This document shows, piece by piece, positions 25,152-32,714 of a stretch of DNA of 45,239 bases (the stretch's first letter is position 1; each line of letters begins with the position of its first letter). The DNA lies in contig NZ_AXAR01000005.1 of assembly GCF_000472905.1 (NCBI RefSeq), positions 1 to 45,239 of the forward strand. Direction: 5' to 3'. The translations under genes and the position numbers were made by a program. Under the pieces are notes generated by a model that saw only the letters and a list, made by a program, of their open reading frames with translations, made no database searches and was not told where the DNA came from. This stretch comes from Alicyclobacillus pomorum DSM 14955 (GTDB lineage: Bacteria > Bacillota > Bacilli > Alicyclobacillales > Alicyclobacillaceae).

Positions 25152-26684
25152 ATGCGAAATGTCTGCTCCGAGATCAAGTTGCCGTTAATATCCACAAAGA
25201 TTCGAGAATGTTTGGCAAAACAACTACTTTCAAACGCTCGCCATTGCGAAATGCAGTTCGGGATTCGTTTACAAGAGTTGCGTATGAATTCCCGGGAAGC
25301 GCGGGCGTCGGAGGACGTTTTTTCATCATTAATCGGCTTGTGTGAATTGTGGGCCGTGGACGAATCAGCCGTGGTTTCTCAGTTTCGCTCTGTCATCGCG
25401 TGTCTGCAGGAACATATCACTCTATCGAATATCCTATTTATTCTATCGACTTTCGAAGAATTCGTTGTTGCAGTCGTGCGGCTAAACATGGATGAATCAG
25501 ATATCGCGATTGCTTTGCAGTGGGTACATGCGCTCATATTGCAGCTCTCCCTTGCCGCGGTGGCGCAACTCACGTCGGTTACACCGACAGGTCGATTCGC
25601 GACAATGACCAGCATGGAACAGACGACCTTAACAGCAATGTTGAATTACATGGGGGTCATGGGGATCTGGGACTGGGCGGCGATAGTCACGTCACACCTA
25701 AAAAAACTGTCCATTGTCGATGTGGCCGTATGGAACAAAGATGAACAAGTCTGGTACCCCGCCAACATGGATACACAGATAACAGAACAAGTGTACGAAC
25801 GCTGCATATCAGGCCGGCACACGTTCAAGATACCCGTCGCAGGCAACCTTACCTTCATTGTGAGCGGGGAAATGAACGCTCAATCGGAACTCTTATTGAA
25901 TCAATGTGTTCGGTGGCTCAACATCACTTTGCAGCTGGCGAAGCACATGAACGATGACGGTGGATACTCCGAACTGTGCCTGCAGAGGGCACTCCTTCAC
26001 CTTGACGAAACCATACTCACAGCTAAGCAACACGACCGTTTTTCGCATGCAATGAGAGAACTTTGCCAGTTTACAGGGTTTTCTAGGAGTGCCTTGCTTG
26101 CCTATGCTCCGGTGACGAAGACATTCGAAGGTTTCGAGGCATATAACATTCCCGTGCAAGACATTCGGAGAGTCAAGGAAATGGAATGGAGCGTCCCTGA
26201 GATATCTCATACATTGCAGACTTTGGAACCATATCACATTACAGATGCTCACGGAATGATTCCAGATCATCACGTAAAATTCTTCGGCCTCACTTCTCTT
26301 TTGGTTGTTCCATTCGTAAATCCAGATAAGTATCCACTTGGCCTGGTTCTACTGGATCACCAGGGAAGTCCGTTTACTCCGGATGGACGAACGGTGCAAG
26401 CCGCGCAAACGATAATCAATCGAATGGCTAAGGTGAGCACCATGCTTGCTGATGAAGCTCACAATTTGAGTAAAGCCGGAGAGAGCTCGTCAGGGATCAG
26501 CAACAATGAACTGAGAATCCTTCAGCTGATTGCAAACGGATTGGATACCAAGGACATTGCAAGAACACTATATCTGAGTGAATATACAGTGAATGACTAT
26601 GTGAAGTCTATCTTGAGAAAATTCGGTGCCAAGAACCGATCTCATGCAGTGGCGGTAGCTTTGCGAAAAGGGCTGATTCAGTAA
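25152..26684 (+). CDS. LuxR-type transcriptional regulator with GAF-like domain
   Basis: A 510-aa regulator. The N-terminal 250 residues are helical without a clear match. A GAF-like sensor domain spans about 280-420 (FTGFSRSALLAYAPVTKTFEG to TSLLVVPFVN). The C-terminal 65 residues are a LuxR/NarL helix-turn-helix (NNELRILQLIANGLDTKDIA, then LYLSEYTVNDYVKSILRKF). GGGGGAG 5 nt before the ATG at 25152 decides the start. It lies between the lipid-oxidation run and the PHA locus and could control either. The effector is unknown. Confidence 0.85.
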   Translation: MRNVCSEIKLPLISTKIRECLAKQLLSNARHCEMQFGIRLQELRMNSREARASEDVFSSLIGLCELWAVDESAVVSQFRSVIACLQEHITLSNILFILSTFEEFVVAVVRLNMDESDIAIALQWVHALILQLSLAAVAQLTSVTPTGRFATMTSMEQTTLTAMLNYMGVMGIWDWAAIVTSHLKKLSIVDVAVWNKDEQVWYPANMDTQITEQVYERCISGRHTFKIPVAGNLTFIVSGEMNAQSELLLNQCVRWLNITLQLAKHMNDDGGYSELCLQRALLHLDETILTAKQHDRFSHAMRELCQFTGFSRSALLAYAPVTKTFEGFEAYNIPVQDIRRVKEMEWSVPEISHTLQTLEPYHITDAHGMIPDHHVKFFGLTSLLVVPFVNPDKYPLGLVLLDHQGSPFTPDGRTVQAAQTIINRMAKVSTMLADEAHNLSKAGESSSGISNNELRILQLIANGLDTKDIARTLYLSEYTVNDYVKSILRKFGAKNRSHAVAVALRKGLIQ

Positions 26685-26836
26685 TGATGATGGTCATCTT
26701 CCTACGTTTCGTTTACCATTCGGTCTAGGTACAGGTCGGGTAAATAAAAAAGTGAACGTCGCAAGACAAGCTGCCATTAAGTACACCGCACCCTTTGATG
26801 GTTTGATTTTAGGAAGGTCTGTTCACGCCATCTCCA

Positions 26837-27268
26837 TCACTCCCTCTTTCCAAATTTGTATACATTGCATTTTTCAAACACCATTTCCTCATAATCGCCA
26901 AAGAACTCCTTTGTTTCCGGAACATATGCTTCGATTTTATCGAGTCCAAACGGCGGGCCTCCGACGACAATGGTGAACCTGCCCGCAGTGATATAAGTTC
27001 CAATGACATTGATCTCCCCAAGAATCAGCAGTAATGCCGTGATAACGTCCAATCCGTCCTGTATGAATTTTGCTTGCTCTGTTTTCCCAACAACAATCCG
27101 ACGTCCGGTAAACAGCCCGGAAAGAGACAGTGAGAACCCATCTGGAGTAATAAAAACCCCACCTATTGTAATCTGGCCGGTCAATAACAAAAGTATGGTG
27201 ACAATTTCCAAAAACCTTAACATGATACTTGCAGCAATTTTTGTTTGCCTGTTTTTTCTCTTTCTCAC
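26837..27268 (-). CDS. Hypothetical protein with an internal duplication
   Basis: A 143-aa protein made of two similar halves. ILLLLTGQITIGGVFITPDG (about residues 25-44) followed by FSLSLSGLFTG aligns with ALLLILGEINVIGTYITAGR (about 77-96) followed by FTIVVGGPPFG. Each half starts with a hydrophobic helix and ends in beta strands. The start is a GTG at 27268 with AGGTGG 5 nt upstream. The C-terminus is charged. I recognise no family. It is a lone minus-strand gene between the LuxR regulator and the PHA locus. Confidence 0.65.
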   Translation of the reverse strand: MRKRKNRQTKIAASIMLRFLEIVTILLLLTGQITIGGVFITPDGFSLSLSGLFTGRRIVVGKTEQAKFIQDGLDVITALLLILGEINVIGTYITAGRFTIVVGGPPFGLDKIEAYVPETKEFFGDYEEMVFEKCNVYKFGKRE

Positions 27269-27644
27269 ATGCACCACCTCGCGCTGGTACCTGCTCCTCA
27301 AGGCGGTTTGGCCTCGAATCAGCATATGCCATCAGGGAACAAAGAGAGCGGCCTTGTACTCCATACTCACAGGTTCTTTTTTGTCTTATTCGTCTGGTTC
27401 GTTCCAGGCCACGGCGATGGAGCTATCAGCACGAGTGGCCGATTGTGATAGGCAGTGCCGCAAAGAAGGATTAACTGCAGAACACGCTTGGGTCGACCGA
27501 TGACGTGAAAGTGGCTTTTTAGTCCATTCCAGACTATCGCCGTCGTTCCGTTCTTGAGAGCTATAATTTCCATATTACGGATTCTTAATAGACTGTAAAC
27601 TTATGTTCAGCTGTTTGAGATATGTGAAGAAAGGGTTAAAGTTC
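27269..27644. other. Intergenic stretch upstream of the PHA promoter, no supported gene
   Basis: Open frames exist on both strands (for example minus 27367-27573, 68 aa), but none has a ribosome site or recognisable protein character. I see no tRNA, insertion sequence or strong terminator here. Confidence 0.4.
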
Positions 27645-27781
27645 TGTCGAATCAGACCATCATCCGACATTTTTCGACATGCTGAACATATAAACAATTG
27701 CAGCGAAAACGAGGCATGACAAGGAATAAGATGATGAATGGGAAAGTGCGACGTGTCGAATCTAGTCGAATTTTGTATAAA
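27645..27781 (+). promoter_or_regulatory. PHA operon promoter with Spo0A-like boxes
   Basis: The 0A-box core TGTCGAA occurs at 27645-27651, inverted at 27673-27679 (TTCGACA) and at 27754-27760. Near matches lie at 27663-27669 (TCCGACA) and 27764-27770 (AGTCGAA). The last pair is spaced 10 bp and overlaps where a -35 should be, just before the -10 TATAAA (27776-27781). That arrangement is typical of Spo0A-activated sigma-A promoters. The leader to the first ribosome site is about 130 nt. Confidence 0.6.
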
Positions 27782-27927
27782 ATTATCCGAAAATATAACT
27801 TTTCTAATTCTAATAATATCTTATACTGAGTATGTGCATGCGCCACTCCAAACATTCGTAGTGACTCTTCGTATCTGCTTATTCGCAGGTGCTAAGACAT
27901 AAATAGGAGTCAGTGGAGGGAATTCCA

Positions 27928-28200
27928 ATGGAAAAAGTGACTGAGTACATCATGGAACAGTCGAAAAAGAACACCGTGCAACTCTTTCAGTTGATGGAAA
28001 ACGCTGTGACTTCCTCAGTGGCGATGGTGAACGAGGCCCAAAGTGAGGCGCAGCAAATCACCAGCCGTCTTACGGAGAAAGGGAAGGAGCAGTTTGTGGC
28101 GCAGCTGGCAAACCTCCAAGTGCGATTGATTGAGGCCCAAACAGAGTTTCAGGATCAGTTCCGCAATTTGATGCAACTGTTCAAGCAGGAAGGGAAATAG
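27928..28200 (+). CDS. Small phasin-like protein of the PHA operon
   Basis: A 90-aa fully helical, Gln/Glu-rich protein with heptad character throughout (QSKKNTVQLFQLMENAV; LANLQVRLIEAQTEF). Such sequences coat PHA granules or join synthase subunits. TGGAGGG 7 nt before the ATG at 27928 decides the start. The stop codon directly abuts the phaR start, indicating tight coupling. It is shorter than usual phasins. A role on granule surfaces is inferred from context. Confidence 0.65.
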   Translation: MEKVTEYIMEQSKKNTVQLFQLMENAVTSSVAMVNEAQSEAQQITSRLTEKGKEQFVAQLANLQVRLIEAQTEFQDQFRNLMQLFKQEGK

Positions 28201-28692
28201 GTGACTGCCATGCAAGCAAAATACTTAGACCCGTTCTCTGTTTGGAAGTCTTTTTATGGTGAAGTGGAGCCGAAACTATCTGAAGCGATGCAAAAGTGGC
28301 TGGAAAGTGAAGAGTATGCTGCATTTTCCGGACAATTGCTGAGTGCCACACTACAAGTGGAACAAAGCATTCTGAAGAATGTCGAACACATGCTGCAAGC
28401 CTACAACATACCAACTGTGAAAGACTTCGCTCGCCTAGGTGAGTTAATCGTTGGAGTCGAGAGCAAGATTGACCAGCTGGACGAACGTTTGGCTCGGTTG
28501 GAGCAACTCGCGTTAAGCAACGCTGATGTGCGAGAGCAGCTTGAAGCAATCACAGCGCAGCTGGAATCAATCGGTCAGCTCCAGCTGCCAGAGGCATCTG
28601 ACTCTGACAAGAACGCAACGGCCACGAAAAACCGCAGACGCGGGCAGAGAGCACAAGAGGGTGCGGACGAATCGAAGTCTGAACTCGTGTGA
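28201..28692 (+). CDS. phaR: PHA synthase subunit PhaR (PhaE/PhaR-like)
   Basis: A 163-aa helical protein. The N-terminal part DPFSVWKSFYGEVEPKLSEA, the SGQLLSATL segment and NIPTVKDFARLGELIVGVES resemble PhaR of Bacillus class IV synthases, which pairs with PhaC to form the active enzyme. A coiled coil (KIDQLDERLARLEQLA) and a basic, disordered tail follow. The GTG at 28201 has GGAAGGG 6 nt upstream; an ATG at 28210 is possible. It lies in the order phaR-phaB-phaC as in Bacillus. Confidence 0.72.
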   Translation: MTAMQAKYLDPFSVWKSFYGEVEPKLSEAMQKWLESEEYAAFSGQLLSATLQVEQSILKNVEHMLQAYNIPTVKDFARLGELIVGVESKIDQLDERLARLEQLALSNADVREQLEAITAQLESIGQLQLPEASDSDKNATATKNRRRGQRAQEGADESKSELV

Positions 28693-28757
28693 ACACATAG
28701 TGAAGAGTCAGTTCTTTTGATACAAACACATCACGTGATACTTGGAGGGACGAACCT

Positions 28758-29531
28758 ATGGCAATTTCGGTAAATGAACTGGCTACGCACAAAATTCTAC
28801 AGGATCGCGTTGTATTAGTGACAGGCGGTTCTCGTGGCATTGGCGCAGAAATCGCCAAAGAACTGGCGGCCCAGGGCGCAACGGTCGCTATCAACTACGT
28901 GTCCAATGCGGATCGGGCGCAGGAAGTGGTGCGTGAAATCGAGTCGTACAACGCAAAGGTTACGGCGGTACAAGGGGATGTCGCCAATCCGGAGGCCATG
29001 AAAAAGGTCTATGAAGAGGTTATGGAGACCTACGGGAAGATTGACATCCTCATCAACAACGCGGGCATTACGCGCGACGCGAAATTTGTGAATATGACTG
29101 AAGAGCAATGGAACCAAGTCATCACCACCAATATGAACAGCATCTTCCACCTCACCAAACTGGTTCTTCCAAACATGATTGAGCAAAACTATGGTCGAAT
29201 TGTCAACATTTCGTCCATCATTGGTCAGGCTGGTGGGTTCGGTCAGACCAACTACTCGGCTGCAAAGGCGGGGATGATTGGCTTCACAAAATCCCTTGCG
29301 CTGGAAGTGGCACGCTACAACATCACGGTCAACTGTGTCTGCCCGGGTTACACCTTCACCGATATGGTGGCGGCTGTACCGGAAAAGGTTCAAGAAAAGA
29401 TCATCGCTAAAATTCCGTTGGGCCGCTTCGGGACGCCGAAGGAAGTGGCCAAGGCTGTCCGCTTCTTGGTCGTTGACGGTGACTACATCACTGGCCAGAG
29501 CATCAACGTAAACGGCGGCATGTACATGTAA
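28758..29531 (+). CDS. phaB: Acetoacetyl-CoA reductase PhaB (SDR family)
   Basis: A 257-aa short-chain dehydrogenase/reductase making (R)-3-hydroxyacyl-CoA for PHA synthase, using NAD(P)H. Visible motifs are the cofactor site TGGSRGIG, NNAG, catalytic Ser (NISSII), Tyr-x-x-x-Lys (YSAAKAG) and the C-terminal NVNGGMYM. A 15-residue N-terminal extension precedes the fold. TTGGAGGG 8 nt upstream supports the ATG. Its position between phaR and phaC supports PhaB over the very similar FabG. Confidence 0.88.
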   Translation: MAISVNELATHKILQDRVVLVTGGSRGIGAEIAKELAAQGATVAINYVSNADRAQEVVREIESYNAKVTAVQGDVANPEAMKKVYEEVMETYGKIDILINNAGITRDAKFVNMTEEQWNQVITTNMNSIFHLTKLVLPNMIEQNYGRIVNISSIIGQAGGFGQTNYSAAKAGMIGFTKSLALEVARYNITVNCVCPGYTFTDMVAAVPEKVQEKIIAKIPLGRFGTPKEVAKAVRFLVVDGDYITGQSINVNGGMYM

Positions 29532-29544
29532 CAACGGCAATGTG

Positions 29545-29572
29545 CCCCTGGTCAGTGAACCAGGGGTATTTT
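29545..29572 (+). terminator. Hairpin between phaB and phaC (possible attenuator)
   Basis: A perfect 8-bp stem (CCCCTGGT / ACCAGGGG) with a CAGTGA loop, followed by TATTTTAT, ends just before the phaC ribosome site (GGAGGTG). Confidence 0.65.
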
Positions 29573-29586
29573 ATGGAGGTGAAACA

Positions 29587-30693
29587 ATGACCGCGCATGG
29601 AAATTGGGCAGAGGCCTGGAAGCAAATGATAGATGGCGAACAAGGCGCCGAACAGAAGAACATCCCATTCGTTCAATGGAGTGAACGGCAGCGCAAAATA
29701 CTGGAAGTTATCACGAAAGCGGAACCGGAGATGGGTTTGACCCCGAAGGAAATCATCTGGCGGAAAAATAAGAGCAAGCTCTACCACTTCACGCCAGTAG
29801 ACGCGAAGGTCACGAAAAAGACGCCCATTCTCATGGTATACGCGATGATCAACAAGCCCTACATCCTTGATGTCGAGCCGGGTAACTCTTTCGTAGAGTA
29901 TTTGCTGCAAGATGGTTTTGACGTCTACATGCTGGATTGGGGTGACGCGGGGATTGAGGATTCACACAATGGATTTGCCGAGTACATCCTCGATTATCTG
30001 GCAAAAGCAGTAGAGCGTGTGTGCCTGCATAGCGGCCAGGAGTCCATCAACCTGTTTTCCTACTGCATGGGTGGCACGATGGGCACAATGTACACCACAC
30101 TCTTCCCGGAACGGGTAAAAAACCTGGTGGTTCTCGCTGCACCTATCGATTTCCGGCATGCTGTGCTGTACAACAAATGGCTCGACGAAAAGTATTTCGA
30201 TGTTGACAAAGTGGTGGAGACGTTTGGCAACGTGCCTGCCCACATGATTGACCTTGGGAACAAAATGCTGAAACCGATGAGCAATTTCATTAATCCGTGG
30301 GTGCAACTGTATGAAAAAGTGGACAATGAAAAATTTGTGCACAATTGGCGCCTCATAAACAAGTGGGTGAACGACGGCACTGACTTTCCAGGGCAGACCT
30401 ATCGCGAATGGATTCGAGACTTCTATCAGCAAAACAAGCTCATTAAAGGCGAGATTGTACTGCGCGGTCGGCGCGTGGATCTCTCAAGGATTGAGTGCCC
30501 AGTGCTGATTGTGACGGCAGAGCACGACCATATTGCACCCTGCGACCAGACGCGTGCCTTGTTTGACTACATCAGCAGCACGGACAAACAGGAGAACAAC
30601 TATCCGGTCGGCCACGTCAGTCTCGTCTTCGGTGGTACGGCGAAAAAGAGAGTGTATCCGGACACCTCTGCTTGGCTCGCCGCACGGGATTAA
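29587..30693 (+). CDS. phaC: PHA synthase catalytic subunit PhaC (class III/IV)
   Basis: A 368-aa alpha/beta-hydrolase-fold polymerase that joins (R)-3-hydroxyacyl-CoA units into granule polyester. The triad is Cys160, Asp314 (AEHDH) and His343 (VGHVSLVFGG). The lipase-like box reads S-Y-C-M-G rather than the usual G-x-C-x-G. The length fits class III/IV, which need PhaE or PhaR, the latter encoded upstream. GGAGGTG 6 nt before the ATG at 29587 decides the start. The conserved Trp/Tyr-rich C-terminal half (FPGQTYREWIRDFYQQN) is typical. Confidence 0.93.
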   Translation: MTAHGNWAEAWKQMIDGEQGAEQKNIPFVQWSERQRKILEVITKAEPEMGLTPKEIIWRKNKSKLYHFTPVDAKVTKKTPILMVYAMINKPYILDVEPGNSFVEYLLQDGFDVYMLDWGDAGIEDSHNGFAEYILDYLAKAVERVCLHSGQESINLFSYCMGGTMGTMYTTLFPERVKNLVVLAAPIDFRHAVLYNKWLDEKYFDVDKVVETFGNVPAHMIDLGNKMLKPMSNFINPWVQLYEKVDNEKFVHNWRLINKWVNDGTDFPGQTYREWIRDFYQQNKLIKGEIVLRGRRVDLSRIECPVLIVTAEHDHIAPCDQTRALFDYISSTDKQENNYPVGHVSLVFGGTAKKRVYPDTSAWLAARD

Positions 30694-30714
30694 CATCAAT
30701 GTGATAGAGATGAA

Positions 30715-30748
30715 AAAGAGACCTGGGATTCATTCAGGTCTCTTTTTT
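30715..30748. terminator. Terminator after phaC
   Basis: AAAGAGACCTG pairs with CAGGTCTCTTT around a 9-nt loop, with a T run on the plus strand and an A-rich opposite side. It may also serve the convergent hydrolase gene. Confidence 0.85.
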
Positions 30749-31551
30749 ATGTCTTGATTGGCGGTTGACTTTTCGATTTTCAACTCGGAAAGAAACTCAA
30801 GGATCTTCCGATTAAACTCCTCTGGTTGCTCCAGTTTTGCCATGTGTCCGGCGCAATGGAGAATCGCCATTTTTGAGCCTGGGATAAGATGATGTATCAT
30901 CATCTGCCCCCACAACGGGGTCAGGAGGTCGTAGTCACTGGCAAGGATTAACGTGGGCACCTTGATTCGCGGTAACAACTCGGTATTGTCCACTTGCAGA
31001 CAAGCTTCCAGCGTCTGACGATAGGTGCTTGCATTGTGCTCCATGGCATGTTGAAAGCGTTCCAGCGTCTCGCTCTTCCAATTAACTAGGCAAGTAGCCG
31101 CCGCCAGTGACATCCGCCATTGTGGTGGAAGGAAGTTGGCGCGCCATGTCCACAACTGGTAAAGCGGGGCCCGCATCAGCCGCGGAACGTAAAAAAAAGT
31201 GTTGACCAGAATGAGAGAGCGGCAACGGTCTGGCGCCATTCGGTACATCTCTTGAGCGACGACACCGCCCATCGACAATCCACAAATGTGTGCGCTTTCA
31301 ACTTCCAGTACGTCCAACAATTCTAGAACGTGTCGTGCAAATGCCTCGATTGAAACTTTCTCGGCAGGTGCCGACTGGCCATGACCCGGCAAATCGGGGA
31401 TGATCAGATCATATGAATTGGCCAGCGTATACTGGCAGGCCCATCCTTCCTTTCGTTCACCCAGGCCGTGAATCAAAACCAGCGGTTCTCCCGAGCCCAT
31501 CCTGTCGCAGTGGATTGTCACATTACGGAGTGTGGCAGTGGCAGTGTACAT
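30730..31551 (-). CDS. Alpha/beta hydrolase, possible intracellular PHA depolymerase
   Basis: A 273-aa hydrolase with HGLGE oxyanion region, nucleophile elbow GLSMGG (Ser about 103), an acid in ASDYDLLTP and catalytic His in CAGHMA. The GxSMGG elbow and its place inside the PHA locus recall the intracellular depolymerase PhaZ of Bacillus, but the same pattern occurs in many lactonases and esterases. TGAGG 8 nt before the ATG supports the start. It is transcribed convergently to phaC and divergently from phaQ. Confidence 0.75.
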   Translation of the reverse strand: MYTATATLRNVTIHCDRMGSGEPLVLIHGLGERKEGWACQYTLANSYDLIIPDLPGHGQSAPAEKVSIEAFARHVLELLDVLEVESAHICGLSMGGVVAQEMYRMAPDRCRSLILVNTFFYVPRLMRAPLYQLWTWRANFLPPQWRMSLAAATCLVNWKSETLERFQHAMEHNASTYRQTLEACLQVDNTELLPRIKVPTLILASDYDLLTPLWGQMMIHHLIPGSKMAILHCAGHMAKLEQPEEFNRKILEFLSELKIEKSTANQDIKKRPE

Positions 31552-31693
31552 GAGAAAACCTCATTTCACAGGTGGTGGAATATCGTATTCAAAAACGGAT
31601 CCAACGTGTAACCCCGTTACTTGTCTTGCCGAATGGAGTACGGACCATACACGGCAAAAAGAAATTTTTTAAAAAAGGGATATGATTTTGATG

Positions 31694-31720
31694 CATATAG
31701 GTGTAAAATACATATAGGTG
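31694..31720 (+). promoter_or_regulatory. Direct repeats upstream of phaQ, candidate operator
   Basis: CATATAGGTG occurs at 31694-31703 and 31711-31720, 17 bp apart, ending 20 bp before the phaQ start. Autoregulation by PhaQ is known in Bacillus. These repeats are the only obvious candidate site. Confidence 0.4.
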
Positions 31721-31740
31721 AAATTGAAAAGGTGATTTCA

Positions 31741-32247
31741 ATGGCAGAACACAAAGCACCGAGCGGACTAGGTGGATTGGGGAAAAACTTTTTAGTACCA
31801 CACATCCTGCTCCTCTTGCGAGACATGCCGATTCACGGTTATGAGTTGATGCAAAAGCTGACATCCCTTGGGTTTCAGGCACTTGACCAGGGAAATTTCT
31901 ACCGCACGATGCGACAGTTAGAAAAGGAGAGCTACGTGCATTCGGAATGGGACACCTCGTCGAGCGGCCCAGCCAAACGGCTCTATTCTCTGACTGAAAT
32001 GGGCGAGAAGTATCTCCAAGCATACGCTGATGAGCTACAACGGTACCAAAACATGTTGAATCAATTCTTCGACATGTACTCCAAAATGTTTGACCTCTAC
32101 CTCTTTCCCTTTCGTAAGGAAGGGGACGAGGAAGAGAAAAATAATCAACCTCAAGGGAGGGCTTTCAATGAGCCAGAAGGAAATCAAGGACATCAAGGAA
32201 ATCAAGGAAATCAAGGAAAAGAAGGATCAAGGACAATACGTGAGTGA
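31741..32247 (+). CDS. phaQ: PhaQ, PadR-like PHA-responsive repressor
   Basis: A 168-aa regulator. The PadR-type winged helix covers about residues 15-95 (VPHILLLLRDMPIHGYELMQ; GNFYRTMRQLEKE; RLYSLTEMG), followed by a helical dimerisation part. In Bacillus megaterium PhaQ represses phaP until PHA is present, and the phasin gene follows here too. AAAGGTG 6-7 nt before the ATG at 31741 supports the start. The last 35 residues are low-complexity (NQG repeats) and overlap phaP by 80 nt in another frame, so the normal end was probably earlier. Confidence 0.82.
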   Translation: MAEHKAPSGLGGLGKNFLVPHILLLLRDMPIHGYELMQKLTSLGFQALDQGNFYRTMRQLEKESYVHSEWDTSSSGPAKRLYSLTEMGEKYLQAYADELQRYQNMLNQFFDMYSKMFDLYLFPFRKEGDEEEKNNQPQGRAFNEPEGNQGHQGNQGNQGKEGSRTIRE

Positions 32248-32692
32248 CGCACTGGTGGATGCGCTGTGGAACTCATACGAAGCACTGGTGTCGCACACCC
32301 GTCAACAGGCCAAGTCTGCGGAGAATGAATGGCAGCAGGCACTGGGCAAGGCACTGACATGGGGAAAAGAACAGCGGCAGCAGGTGAAGACGTTCTCTCA
32401 AGAAGTCGTCAAGAAAAGCAGCGAAGTGTTTTTCCCGGACAACAGCCCGCTGAAACCATTAGCGAAACAGGTGGAAGCCATCGCTCTCACTCCGCTGCAG
32501 TTCTCGTTTGATCTGGCGGAAAAAATCGAGCGAGTCTGGGAAGGAGATCAAAAGGACTTCGACAAGATTCAAGGCGAACGGTTTACTACGTGGTGGAATT
32601 GGCATGACTCGTTCGTAGCGGCCGCAAGGAGTCAGCAACGCACTTTCTTCCGGATGATGGAAGATAGCGCGCGATTGGTTGCACGTGCGTAG
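32168..32692 (+). CDS. phaP: Phasin PhaP-like granule protein
   Basis: A 174-aa helical protein. It begins MSQKEIKDIKEIKEIKEKK, a Lys/Glu repeat encoded by 9-bp DNA repeats, followed by amphipathic helices rich in Gln, Ala and Trp (DALWNSYEALVSHTRQQ; WGKEQRQQVKTF; TTWWNWHDSF). Such proteins cover PHA granules and control their number. AAGGGAGGG 7 nt before the ATG at 32168 decides the start, which lies inside the phaQ gene. Position after phaQ is as in Bacillus. The protein itself is diverged, so the call rests largely on context. Confidence 0.72.
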   Translation: MSQKEIKDIKEIKEIKEKKDQGQYVSDALVDALWNSYEALVSHTRQQAKSAENEWQQALGKALTWGKEQRQQVKTFSQEVVKKSSEVFFPDNSPLKPLAKQVEAIALTPLQFSFDLAEKIERVWEGDQKDFDKIQGERFTTWWNWHDSFVAAARSQQRTFFRMMEDSARLVARA

Positions 32693-32714
32693 AAGTCGAT
32701 GAGGGGGAGCACGC

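Noticed and set aside
27003-27503. 166-aa forward open frame
   Set aside because: Antisense to the 143-aa duplicated protein, with no ribosome site.
27367-27573. 68-aa minus-strand frame
   Set aside because: No ribosome site, no recognisable features and no partner gene.
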